A stretch of DNA of 49,379 nucleotides. Source: an uncultured Saprospiraceae bacterium (GTDB lineage: Bacteria; Bacteroidota; Bacteroidia; Chitinophagales; Saprospiraceae). The notes below the pieces were generated by a model. That model did not search any database, was not told the origin of the DNA, and saw only the letters and a list, made by a program, of their open reading frames with translations. The position numbers and the translations under genes are program-made. How positions within the stretch are numbered: the first letter of the stretch is position 1; the number at the start of each line of letters is the position of its first letter. The stretch spans positions 1 through 49,379 of the forward strand of contig CALCMJ010000078.1 in assembly GCA_937967615.1 (NCBI GenBank). Reading direction: 5' to 3'. This document shows, in pieces, positions 24,761 through 33,308 of this stretch.

Positions 24761-25703
24761 ATCCAATGTGAAAAAGCGCATCTCCTTGGTTTACAACGGA
24801 AGCATTATTGTGACCCACGATAACTGCATCTCTAGGTGCAATTACCGGAATTGATTTCATTCCAAATGGATCTTTTATTACTGCCATGGGTTCTCCTTTT
24901 ACAACTGTTGCACCTGAGCTTTTGGTCCATATAAACAAGCCTGAATACCCAGCACGTACCCAAGTAGTGCGCCTGACTAAAGTACATTTATGTGTGGATT
25001 GTGGTCTATTTGCCCACATACCTAAGTAATGTAAAACATTTTGTATTCCTTCTATACCTTTTTCTATAGAGAAACCATCAAGACGGATAGATTCTCCTCC
25101 TTCATAGACTACAACCGGGATACCAAGATCAAATGCTGATTTTCTAAACGAATTTTTAATCATTCCTTTTTCTAAAAGTAAAGGTGCTTGAAAGGCTCTA
25201 GCTAACTGAGCTGATTTTGGGTCAGACTTTGCGAAACGTACCTGAGGATAATTATACCTAGACGAACCTCCAGTATGAAAATCTAATGCATAGTTAACAT
25301 GTGGAAGGATCTTTTTAGTCAGAGTTCTTGCGATTCTTGATGCTAAAGAGCCAGTTGTTGATCCTGGAAAACTTCTATTTACATCTTTTCCATCTGGAAC
25401 ATCTCTACTAAAGTTTATAAAACCAAAAACATTTAAAAGGGGTATCGCGATTACAGTGCCACCAGTGATGGAATCAAACATGTCTCTTTCAATGGAAGAG
25501 CGTATTATTTCCATTCCATTTATCTCATCTCCATGCACACCCGCCAAGAGCAATAGAACTGGGCCAGGATTTTCACTTCGGTACACATGAGCTTGAATAA
25601 ATATCCTAGTGTCTGAAGGAAGTCTTCCTACAAGTAATCTAATGGTTTTAAACTCACCACGTTCAATTAGATTATTATCAATATTGAGAATCTCTGAATC
25701 CAT
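24738..25703 (-). CDS. Succinylglutamate desuccinylase/aspartoacylase-family (M14-like) metallohydrolase
   Basis: The 321-residue protein contains LLLAGVHGDEINGMEIIRSS (zinc ligands His and Glu of the AstE/AspA family), NVFGFINFSRDVPDGKDVNR (substrate-binding Asn-Arg) and NYALDFHTGGSSRYNYPQVR (third ligand His in DFHTG). The C-terminal 80 residues form a beta-rich domain with KSSGATVVKGEPMAVIKDPF, like the biotinyl/lipoyl-fold extension of this family. The product hydrolyses an N-acyl or glutamyl amide bond in the cytoplasm. Its start is one base after the stop of the rimK-like gene, and this pairing is recurrent in other bacteria, which suggests that it removes or processes what the ligase adds. 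The actual substrate is unknown. Confidence 0.9.
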   Translation of the reverse strand: MDSEILNIDNNLIERGEFKTIRLLVGRLPSDTRIFIQAHVYRSENPGPVLLLLAGVHGDEINGMEIIRSSIERDMFDSITGGTVIAIPLLNVFGFINFSRDVPDGKDVNRSFPGSTTGSLASRIARTLTKKILPHVNYALDFHTGGSSRYNYPQVRFAKSDPKSAQLARAFQAPLLLEKGMIKNSFRKSAFDLGIPVVVYEGGESIRLDGFSIEKGIEGIQNVLHYLGMWANRPQSTHKCTLVRRTTWVRAGYSGLFIWTKSSGATVVKGEPMAVIKDPFGMKSIPVIAPRDAVIVGHNNASVVNQGDALFHIGYDLETII

Positions 25704-25704
25704 A

Positions 25705-26580
25705 CTAAACGACTACATTTCTTTCTATTAAATCAATGATCTTTCCTGCAATATCATTTCCTGTGGTTGTCTCTATCCCTTCTAGGCCTGGAGAAGCATT
25801 CACTTCTAAAATAAGTGGTCCTCTAGCAGAGCGAAGTAAGTCAACTCCCGCGATTCTTAATCCAAGAACTTCCGCAGATTTTAAGGCTACATATTTTTCT
25901 TCATCTGATATAGGCACAACTGAGGAACTCGCACCCCTATGCAAATTTGATCTGAAGTCTCCGTCTTTTGCTTGACGCTGCATTACTCCTACAATTTCAT
26001 TGTCAACTATAAAGATACGTATATCAGCTCCTTTAGCCTCAGCTATAAATTCTTGCAGCATCGCCTTTTGTTTTGTTTTGAAAAAGGTTTCAATAATGGA
26101 TTCTGCCATTATTTTCTTTTCTGCAAGCATTACCCCTAATCCGTGAGTCCCATTCAACAATTTGACAATTACTGGGATGCCTAGCATGTCAATAAGATCT
26201 GAAAAGACCAGATAATTATTGGACATAATAGATTTGGGAACATCTAGTCCTGCGGCCGCTAATATTTGTAGACAGAATAATTTATCTCTGGCATTTAGTA
26301 ATGCATCACTACCTAGCGTCGTAAATGTATTATTCCCTTCAAATTGTTTTATGACTGCAGCTCCATAACGGGTCACAGAAGCTCCAATCCTAGGAATAAT
26401 GGCATCTATATTTTCAATCTTCTGATTATGGTAAAAGATCTGCAAATTGCTTTTTTCAATGACAATGTCACAGTTTATATAATCTAATACACGCACGTAA
26501 TGTTGGCGTTTTCTTGCAGCCTTTACCAAACTCTGTGTGCTGTAAAGTGCTGGGTTTCTGGAAAGTATTGCTATGTTCAT
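25705..26580 (-). CDS. rimK: RimK-family ATP-grasp ligase (glutamate ligase type)
   Basis: The conserved start is the ATG at 26580 (MNIAILSRNPALYSTQSLVK), giving 291 residues; a frame extension of 27 codons upstream is not part of the family. PRIGASVTRYGAAVIKQFEG is the typical RimK substrate-side segment. GIPVIVKLLNGTHGLGVMLA (P-loop-like ATP-binding), FIAEAKGADIRIFIVDNEIV and GPLILEVNASPGLEGIETTT (metal-binding Glu and Asn) form the ATP-grasp core. RimK enzymes add glutamates to ribosomal protein S6 or make poly-glutamate peptides. Here the gene leads a tight operon with an aspartoacylase-family hydrolase and a PBP4 peptidase, so the target may lie elsewhere. The symbol is used in the family sense. 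Confidence 0.9.
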   Translation of the reverse strand: MNIAILSRNPALYSTQSLVKAARKRQHYVRVLDYINCDIVIEKSNLQIFYHNQKIENIDAIIPRIGASVTRYGAAVIKQFEGNNTFTTLGSDALLNARDKLFCLQILAAAGLDVPKSIMSNNYLVFSDLIDMLGIPVIVKLLNGTHGLGVMLAEKKIMAESIIETFFKTKQKAMLQEFIAEAKGADIRIFIVDNEIVGVMQRQAKDGDFRSNLHRGASSSVVPISDEEKYVALKSAEVLGLRIAGVDLLRSARGPLILEVNASPGLEGIETTTGNDIAGKIIDLIERNVVV

Positions 26581-26699
26581 CCTTAAAATCTGATCATTAA
26601 AAGTAGGGAATCTCAACGATACACTTACAATTAAGACTCCAATTTTTATTATTTGTGACATTTTAGAAATCTTACTAGGAAAGAATGTATTTTGGAGTG

Positions 26700-27974
26700 A
26701 TGGAAGTAGTCAAAAACGACAAAAAGACGATACGTGGTTGGGCCTTTTTTGATTGGGCAAACTCTGCCTATAATTTAGTCATTTCAACTGCTATTTTTCC
26801 TCCTTTTTTTACTGCAATTGCTCCCAAAGAATTATCTTTTTTTGGAATGGACATACTGAGCAGTGCTATGTACTCCTATTCTGTCTCTTTTTCCTTTCTG
26901 ATAGTCGCTATTTTATCCCCAATGCTTTCAGGTATAGCGGATTATAGTGGTCGCAGAATGATATTTCTGAAATTCTTTACCCTCATAGGTGCACTTTCTT
27001 GTTCTGCACTCTTTTTCTTTAGTGGAGCTGATAGTGTTTGGTACGGACTTATATTCTTCATTTTAGGGACAGTAGGTTTTGGAGGGGGACTCGTTTTTTA
27101 TAATGCGTATTTGCCAATTATCGCTACTGAAGATCAGTTTGATAAAGTGAGTGCCAAAGGGTATGCTTATGGTTATTTTGGTAGTGTACTTTTACTCTTA
27201 TTTATACTAGCAATGATTCAGTTTCCTGACACCTTTGGTATAAAAGATAGCACTATGGGTCCTAGGATTGGATTTTTGTTGGTGGGTGTTTGGTGGTTGG
27301 TTTTTGCAGCAGTGTCATTTAGATCGCTTCCACCTGACAAGAACACTAAAATGGAATTGAGTTTTGTGAAGAAAGGGTTTTTAGAAGTTAAAGATGTCTT
27401 TTCAAAAGTATTAAAAAATTCAAAAATCAAACGATTTCTTTTCTCATACTTCTTTTTTATTGCTGCAGTTAATACAGTTATTTATCTCGCTACAATTTTT
27501 GCAGAAGTAGAGTTGAATTTCGGTACATCAGAATTGATTGTTGTTGTACTTTTATTGCAATTAGTAGCATCCATTGGCGCTCTCTTTTTTGCTAGAGTAT
27601 CAAATAAGATAGGGAACAAAAAAGCATTACTCATTCAAATTTGCATATGGATTGTGATCTGTATTGCCGCGTACTACACAACGGGCAAAAATATGTTTTA
27701 TGCCGTAGCAGCAATGGTAGGACTTGTTCTAGGCGGTATTCAATCCTTATCAAGGTCTACGTATTCTAAAATGATAAAGGACAACGTGAATGATTTGAAT
27801 TCTTATTTTAGCTTTTTTGATGTTTTGACAAGAATTGCAATTGTAGCAGGTACATTTTTATTCGGAATTGTAAACCAATTAACCGGAAATATTAGATATT
27901 CAGTCCTTTCGTTAGCGGTACTATTTGCAATAAGTTTAGTAATTCTATGGAATGCAGACTTAGAAGAAACCTAA
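26700..27974 (+). CDS. MFS transporter, UMF1/Atg22-like family
   Basis: The preferred start is ATG 26700 (MEVVKNDKKTIRGWAFFDWA), 424 residues; an ATG five codons upstream is also possible. The RGWAFFDWANSAYNLVIST opening is the family signature of UMF1 transporters related to yeast Atg22, a vacuolar amino-acid effluxer. About twelve hydrophobic helices follow, with AMVGLVLGGIQSLSRSTYSK near helix 10 as a second conserved landmark. It should lie in the inner membrane and export small metabolites, perhaps amino acids, but no bacterial substrate is established. It is divergent from the rimK operon and convergent with the beta-helix lipoprotein. Confidence 0.93.
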   Translation: MEVVKNDKKTIRGWAFFDWANSAYNLVISTAIFPPFFTAIAPKELSFFGMDILSSAMYSYSVSFSFLIVAILSPMLSGIADYSGRRMIFLKFFTLIGALSCSALFFFSGADSVWYGLIFFILGTVGFGGGLVFYNAYLPIIATEDQFDKVSAKGYAYGYFGSVLLLLFILAMIQFPDTFGIKDSTMGPRIGFLLVGVWWLVFAAVSFRSLPPDKNTKMELSFVKKGFLEVKDVFSKVLKNSKIKRFLFSYFFFIAAVNTVIYLATIFAEVELNFGTSELIVVVLLLQLVASIGALFFARVSNKIGNKKALLIQICIWIVICIAAYYTTGKNMFYAVAAMVGLVLGGIQSLSRSTYSKMIKDNVNDLNSYFSFFDVLTRIAIVAGTFLFGIVNQLTGNIRYSVLSLAVLFAISLVILWNADLEET

Positions 27975-27998
27975 AGAAGAATGTACTTAGATTTATTC

Positions 27999-29480
27999 CT
28001 ATTTTTGAAATTCATAGCAACCGAGGTCAAAAATCATATCACGGGGCAATCCTCTAATATCTTCCGCTACTTGAAAAACAAAGGTACCTTTATCAATGGC
28101 AATGGACATAGTGTCATGTCGCAAATCATAAATTTCTCTATCCAGAAAAATAGAATCATTGCTCATGATCACTTCTGATCCAGGACTATCTATTATTAAG
28201 TTTGGGTATTGCTCAGGTAAGAGAATTTCTTCAACTTTCATGAAGCAATGATCAAAGCTATATTCGAATAAATCATTTTGATTGCCCTCATTCCAGTCGT
28301 CTAAAATAATCTCATCTGTATTTGTACCAGTTAAAATGCAATTGATGAAGCTGGCCTGTAGACGATTTATAAGTGGTGGGTTCACACATTGCAGATCAAC
28401 ACATTGATAATTATTTAAATAGAGCGCAGACTGATCAGAAATGTCGTTATATATAGTACAATTGAAAAAATTATATCGGCCACCAAATGAAAGTTGAAGA
28501 GATGTACTACCATTGTTATAGATCAAACAATTGTTTGCGACAATTTGCGAATGCACACCTACTAGGCCAGAGCTAGAGGTGTTAGCAATTTCAACAGCAT
28601 TTAGCGAAAGACTGGATGCTGAATCTGCGACAATTCCAACAACTGGATTCTTGATGACTGTATGTGAAAAACTATTTCCTTTGCTACCTGGTAGAATTAT
28701 AATTCCTACCCATTGACCTGAAATATTATCAAATTCCATTTCCAAACGATCACCCTGAAACGTTACTGGTTCTTCAGCGGTCCCTTGCGCTTTTATGTTG
28801 GCATCCGGGCCTATAATTATGCGACCATCTGGATAGACACCCAAATCATTTATTGCAATACCACCATGAACATAGATATCTGTTCCAGCTGGAATAATGA
28901 TTTCACAAGAATCAATGACTAGTACACCATGAATAACATAGGGCTTAGGATCATCAAAGGGATATTGGCCAAGATCGCAAGTAAACACGCGAGGTAATGC
29001 GCCTTGTGCATCTCTACCTGGAAAGTAAATAGCATTTTGCCCCCATGCTTCAAGGACAACATTATAATTTTCGTTTTTATAATTTATGACGAGGTTCTCA
29101 TCTATTACAAATGGGCTAACAGATACATCCTGATCTGGGTCCACTGTGACTTCAGCAAAAATATAAATACTGTCTCGTCCCAAGATTTTGACATCTTCAG
29201 CTGAGTTTGCAGCTATTCCATTAATGTTTAAATTGAAAAAACTGTTTTCACCCTCTTCAAGAAAGATTTTGTCTATGATGACATCCTCCTGATTGGGGTT
29301 GTATATTTTTATAAAGCGTGTAGCAGAACCCACTGTAGTAAAGACGGTATCAAATGTTAGCGTATCTTGGGAAAAGTTTAGATTGGCGGAATCCCCTGTA
29401 AAGATGTTCTCTTTATTACAGGCATTGCAGATGATCAAGATCAGCACAATAAACGCAGGAATAGCACTATTTCTTAGCAT
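27999..29480 (-). CDS. Right-handed beta-helix lipoprotein
   Basis: This 493-residue protein has a lipoprotein signal ending LIICNAC at about residue 21. Residues 35-150 form an Ig-like or abnormal-spindle-like domain (LTFDTVFTTVGSATRFIKIY) with DxV and NP turns. From about residue 190 there is a chain of beta-helix coils (IPAGTDIYVHGG, GIVADSASSLSLNAVEIANT, NNCLIYNNGSTSLQL, FFNCTIYND, FINCILTGTN), and the end reads RGLPRDMIFDLGCYEFQK, a closing motif of Bacteroidota choice-of-anchor beta-helix proteins. It is probably an outer-membrane or surface lipoprotein that binds or depolymerises a polysaccharide, but no catalytic residue is evident. It is transcribed alone and is convergent with the UMF1 gene. 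Confidence 0.9.
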   Translation of the reverse strand: MLRNSAIPAFIVLILIICNACNKENIFTGDSANLNFSQDTLTFDTVFTTVGSATRFIKIYNPNQEDVIIDKIFLEEGENSFFNLNINGIAANSAEDVKILGRDSIYIFAEVTVDPDQDVSVSPFVIDENLVINYKNENYNVVLEAWGQNAIYFPGRDAQGALPRVFTCDLGQYPFDDPKPYVIHGVLVIDSCEIIIPAGTDIYVHGGIAINDLGVYPDGRIIIGPDANIKAQGTAEEPVTFQGDRLEMEFDNISGQWVGIIILPGSKGNSFSHTVIKNPVVGIVADSASSLSLNAVEIANTSSSGLVGVHSQIVANNCLIYNNGSTSLQLSFGGRYNFFNCTIYNDISDQSALYLNNYQCVDLQCVNPPLINRLQASFINCILTGTNTDEIILDDWNEGNQNDLFEYSFDHCFMKVEEILLPEQYPNLIIDSPGSEVIMSNDSIFLDREIYDLRHDTMSIAIDKGTFVFQVAEDIRGLPRDMIFDLGCYEFQK

Positions 29481-29578
29481 GTAAACAAAACGAGGATCTG
29501 GCCCTGTATATTAGATAATATCAATTTAAATCATCAAAATCTTAGACAAAAGTACATATGTCTCACGGAAAACAATAG

Positions 29579-29611
29579 TTTGGCCCATCTTAAAATACAT
29601 TTGTATTTTTG
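29579..29611 (+). promoter_or_regulatory. Promoter of the glycosyltransferase operon (Bacteroidota consensus)
   Basis: TTTG at 29579-29582 and TATTTTTG at 29604-29611 are 21 bases apart, an exact match to the Bacteroidota consensus. The first gene's ATG is at 29618, 6 bases after the -7 box, so the transcript should be leaderless or nearly so. Confidence 0.75.
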
Positions 29612-29617
29612 TAGCGG

Positions 29618-30322
29618 ATGCATGTGACGAGAAAACCTCTTATAGATGTAATTATTCCGGCTTTCAATGAGGAAAAGTCGATTGCGAAGGTAATATCAGA
29701 AATACCCTTAGATCTCATTAGAGAGGTTGTTGTAGCCAATAATGGGAGTTCTGACAATACCAGACTCAACGCGCAGGAAGCTGGTGCTACTGTAGTTGAT
29801 CAGCCAGGGAAGGGTTACGGAAACGCATGCTTAAAGGCAATGGAGTATATTGCAGAAAAGGATCAAAGCCCAGACATTATTGTATTTCTGGATGGAGATT
29901 ACTCTGATTATCCTGAGCAAATGAGAGATTTAGTAAAACCTATCCTTATTGATGATGTGGATATGGTTATAGGATCAAGAGCAAAGGGTGATCTAGCAGC
30001 TGGTTCAATGACTCCACAGCAAATATTTGGAAATTGGTTAGCTACGAATTTGATAAAGATGATCTATGGATATGAGTTTACTGATCTTGGGCCATTTAGG
30101 GCAATCAAATACAGTAAATTGATTGATTTGGAGATGGCAGATAAGGATTTTGGTTGGACAGCAGAGATGCAAGTCAAAGCAGCAAAGCAAAAATTTAATT
30201 GCATTGAGATACCCGTTGATTACAGAAAACGTATAGGCACTTCAAAGGTGTCTGGAACAGTAAAAGGAACGATACTAGCAGGTCATAAGATTTTGTGGAT
30301 GATTTTTAAAAATTTATTGTAG
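29618..30322 (+). CDS. Family 2 glycosyltransferase (dolichyl/polyprenyl-phosphate sugar synthase-like)
   Basis: The 234-residue protein has a single GT-A domain: VIIPAFNEEKSIAKVISEIP at the N-terminus, EVVVANNGSSDNTRLNAQEA (nucleotide-binding Asp), IIVFLDGDYSDYPEQM (DxD-like metal site) and DFGWTAEMQVKAAKQ, then YRKRIGTSKVSGT near the end. It has no transmembrane helices, which fits soluble polyprenyl-phosphate glucose/mannose synthase-type enzymes. It probably transfers a sugar from a nucleotide donor to a lipid carrier on the cytoplasmic face. It is first in a three-gene operon with a processive-type GT2 and a GT-C membrane transferase, which could use the lipid-linked sugar. Confidence 0.9.
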   Translation: MHVTRKPLIDVIIPAFNEEKSIAKVISEIPLDLIREVVVANNGSSDNTRLNAQEAGATVVDQPGKGYGNACLKAMEYIAEKDQSPDIIVFLDGDYSDYPEQMRDLVKPILIDDVDMVIGSRAKGDLAAGSMTPQQIFGNWLATNLIKMIYGYEFTDLGPFRAIKYSKLIDLEMADKDFGWTAEMQVKAAKQKFNCIEIPVDYRKRIGTSKVSGTVKGTILAGHKILWMIFKNLL

Positions 30323-30323
30323 A

Positions 30324-31811
30324 ATGGAAATAGTAGGATATGTTTTATTAGGGGGGTATACAGTTGCACTTTGCTATGTAACAATCTATTGCTTAATGCA
30401 ATTTCATCTCTTATATCATTATTCTAAACATCATTCAAAAGATAAGCTAGACGAGTTAAAGGATCCTGGGCTGGATAGTAATTTGCCATTTGTGACAATA
30501 CAGCTGCCTATCTATAATGAAAAATATGTAATAGAACGATTGATAGATAATATTGCTGATCTGGATTATCCAAAGAAGAAATTTGAAATACATATTCTTG
30601 ATGATTCCAATGATGAGACCTTAAAGATTGTAGAACGTAAAGTACAAGAATATAAAGGCAAGGGTTTTAATATTGAACAAGTTCTGCGAGAAAAGAGAAC
30701 TGGATTTAAAGCTGGAGCACTAAGAGATGCAATGGACAGGGTGAAAGGAGAATTTATTGCAATTTTTGACGCAGATTTTTTACCTAATCGTGATTTTCTC
30801 AAGAAGACTATTCCACACTTTAAAGATGAAAAAGTAGGTGTTGTTCAGACAAGGTGGGAACACATTAATCAAGAATATTCTCTCATAACAAAATTGCAAG
30901 CATTTCAATTAAACGTGCATTTTTCAGTAGAGCAGCAGGGTAGAGAATCCGCAGATTATATGCTACAGTTTAATGGGACTGCTGGTGTCTGGAGAAAAGA
31001 AACAATAGAGAGTGCTGGAGGGTGGGAGGCTGACACACTTACTGAAGATCTTGATCTCAGTTATCGTGCGCAATTAAAAGGATGGAAAATTCACTTTCTT
31101 GAAGAATTAGGCTCTCCCGCAGAATTGCCGGCAGAGATGAACGGACTCAAGTCTCAACAATTTAGATGGATGAAAGGTGGCGCTGAAACGGCAAAAAAAA
31201 TTCTACCCTCTGTTTGGAATTCGGATTTAGGATTCATTAAAAAAATTCATGCGTCTCTACACCTAATGAATAGTTCCGTTTTCTTGTTTGTATTTCTGCT
31301 TGGAGTCTTTAGTGTTCCATTGTTATTTTTCACAAAGGTCTTGCATATGAATTCAAATATCTATTCACTTTTCTTAATAGGACTGATTTCTATTGTATTC
31401 GTTTATTTTGTGGCTAACAATAATGTGTATAATAAAAGAGGAGGGAAGATTACTTCAATCATTAGATTCGTTTTGTTATTCCCTGTCTTCTTGGCATTGT
31501 CAATGGGACTTTCGTTGCACAATTCTGTTGCAGTTTTGCAAGGCTTGTTTGGTAAGAAAACTGCCTTTGTGCGTACACCAAAATTAAACATTAAGACACT
31601 ATCAGATAAAATGGTTGTAAGTAATTATTTGAAATATAAAATTTCATTCATTACCATCCTTGAAGGTCTTCTTGCTTTTTACTTTCTATTTGGTGTTTAC
31701 ACAGGAATCAGAACTGGAGAAAATATATTTCTTATATTTCACTTGTTGTTGTTTTTTGGATATGCAGCAATTTTCTTCTACTCAATAAAACATTTGCGAT
31801 ATAGTTCTTAA
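30324..31811 (+). CDS. Membrane family 2 glycosyltransferase (cellulose synthase-like)
   Basis: This 495-residue protein has an N-terminal transmembrane helix (YVLLGGYTVALCYVTIYC), a large GT-A catalytic domain, and four further helices after about residue 310. The motifs are LPFVTIQLPIYNEKYVIERL, HILDDSNDETLK, EFIAIFDADFLPNRDFLKK (DxD), WEADTLTEDLDLSYRAQLKG (TED base) and LKSQQFRWMKGGAET (QxxRW). The last is typical of CESA-type and glucosylceramide-like transferases. It should make or extend a glycan or glycolipid at the inner membrane. It begins 1 base after the stop of the first transferase. It lacks the PilZ domain of bacterial cellulose synthase, so regulation by cyclic di-GMP is not indicated. 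Confidence 0.93.
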   Translation: MEIVGYVLLGGYTVALCYVTIYCLMQFHLLYHYSKHHSKDKLDELKDPGLDSNLPFVTIQLPIYNEKYVIERLIDNIADLDYPKKKFEIHILDDSNDETLKIVERKVQEYKGKGFNIEQVLREKRTGFKAGALRDAMDRVKGEFIAIFDADFLPNRDFLKKTIPHFKDEKVGVVQTRWEHINQEYSLITKLQAFQLNVHFSVEQQGRESADYMLQFNGTAGVWRKETIESAGGWEADTLTEDLDLSYRAQLKGWKIHFLEELGSPAELPAEMNGLKSQQFRWMKGGAETAKKILPSVWNSDLGFIKKIHASLHLMNSSVFLFVFLLGVFSVPLLFFTKVLHMNSNIYSLFLIGLISIVFVYFVANNNVYNKRGGKITSIIRFVLLFPVFLALSMGLSLHNSVAVLQGLFGKKTAFVRTPKLNIKTLSDKMVVSNYLKYKISFITILEGLLAFYFLFGVYTGIRTGENIFLIFHLLLFFGYAAIFFYSIKHLRYSS

Positions 31812-33142
31812 TGAAACAGTATAGTAAGTATGTATTTTTCTTCATATTCATTTCTGCCATTTTCTTTATAGGATGGTATCCTGAACAAAGAGATTTTTAT
31901 CAAATAATTTTTGGGTTCACAATTGCATTCGTATCCTATGCAATTCTCGTTTCTAAGAAAGATAGATTTGCCATTAACTTCCAATCTCTTTTTATCCTTG
32001 GAGTGTGTGCGAGGCTCGTACTGATACCATTATTTCCAAACTTATCAGATGATGTCTATAGGTTCTTCTGGGATGGACTATTAAGTCATAATGGAATTAA
32101 TCCGTATTCAATTCTTCCTTCAGAAGTTCTTGAGAAAATGAATGGGGGACAATGGCGTACTATATATAGTGATATGAACTCTCAGGAATATTATACCATA
32201 TATCCACCAATAGCACAATGCTTTTTTTACTTGGCTGCATTTGTTAAATCCATAGAAGGCTTCTCTATAGTATTGAAATGTATCTTTCTTGCTTTTGAAC
32301 TCTTAAGTTTTTATTTTCTCACTCGTTTATGTGATAAGTTTACGCTTAGACGAGAGAACGTCTTTTACTATTTTCTCAATCCATTAGTCATTATTGAAGG
32401 AGTTGGAAATCTTCATTTTGAGACGATCATGCTTTCTCTTTTTGCAGGTAGTTTATACTTTTTATCAAAGTCTAATATTTGGGCCTTTGTGTCCACGTTT
32501 GTATTGGCTGTTGCTACTAAACTTGTTCCTCTAATATTTGGGCCAATATTATTTCTAAAGTTTGTGAAAGGCAAGAGTAGTTTTTATTCGATATGTTTTG
32601 GGTCTATACTTATTGCACTTATTTTTTATCCAGTTTACTCAGGTCTTCAAATTTCAAATTTTGCAAATAGCTTGGATTTGTATTTTAGAAAATTTGAATT
32701 CAATGCAAGCGTATATTATATTCTTAGAGAAATAGGGTATTGGATAAAAGGATATAATACAATTCAGATAATAGGTCCAGTCTTGGGCGTAATTAGTCTA
32801 GGAAGTATTCTGTTTCTCAGCTTTGCACCAAAAGTATTAAGTTTAAAACAGCTTCTTAATGTATGCATTGCAATTGTAAGCATATACCTGCTAACAGCTA
32901 CAACTGTTCATCCATGGTACCTTATGACACTTATACTTCTAAGTGTTTTTAATCCCTACAAGTACATTTATGTCTGGTCTTTTCTTGTTCTTTTAAGTTA
33001 TGCAACCTATGCTGATCCAAACTTTAAGGAAAACATGTTCTTGATCTTTTTAGAGTACATGCTTGTAGGTTCCTTAATGATTAAACCGCTCCGTGATGCA
33101 TTCATCCATCTCAAATTAGCAATTGTAGATCCGAAACAATAA
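31811..33142 (+). CDS. Polytopic GT-C-type glycosyltransferase (mannosyltransferase-like)
   Basis: The 443-residue protein is almost entirely membrane helices, about ten to twelve of them. Between helices near residue 80 there is PLFPNLSDDVYRFFWDGLLS, in which the Asp-Asp pair followed by Tyr-Arg matches the first-loop acid of GT-C transferases, and then GINPYSILPSEVLEKMNGGQ. A later motif, TTVHPWYLMTLILL, resembles the conserved HPWY segment of the DUF2029/GT87-like group. The enzyme probably uses a polyprenyl-phosphate sugar on the outer face of the inner membrane, which would fit the lipid-sugar synthase at the head of the operon. Its ATG overlaps the previous stop (TAATG), showing translational coupling. 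Confidence 0.88.
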   Translation: MKQYSKYVFFFIFISAIFFIGWYPEQRDFYQIIFGFTIAFVSYAILVSKKDRFAINFQSLFILGVCARLVLIPLFPNLSDDVYRFFWDGLLSHNGINPYSILPSEVLEKMNGGQWRTIYSDMNSQEYYTIYPPIAQCFFYLAAFVKSIEGFSIVLKCIFLAFELLSFYFLTRLCDKFTLRRENVFYYFLNPLVIIEGVGNLHFETIMLSLFAGSLYFLSKSNIWAFVSTFVLAVATKLVPLIFGPILFLKFVKGKSSFYSICFGSILIALIFYPVYSGLQISNFANSLDLYFRKFEFNASVYYILREIGYWIKGYNTIQIIGPVLGVISLGSILFLSFAPKVLSLKQLLNVCIAIVSIYLLTATTVHPWYLMTLILLSVFNPYKYIYVWSFLVLLSYATYADPNFKENMFLIFLEYMLVGSLMIKPLRDAFIHLKLAIVDPKQ

Positions 33143-33238
33143 TAGTATTCCTGCAGCCAGGGTGATCAATATTTGGTGCCCCCATTATATTTTTCAATTC
33201 CCCCGTCTTTTTATTAGAATGTTCTCAGTTTTCAAAAT

Positions 33239-33252
33239 TTTGTTCGAACAAA
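33239..33252. promoter_or_regulatory. 14-bp palindrome, candidate operator
   Basis: TTTGTTCGAACAAA is a perfect palindrome 57 bases upstream of the start of the dockerin-protein gene. Its position suits a repressor or activator site in that promoter, but no regulator is known. Confidence 0.35.
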
Positions 33253-33308
33253 TATTATAAGATATAGTATTCAATTTCTATCTCTAAACTTTCGTAAAAA
33301 GCAATCAA

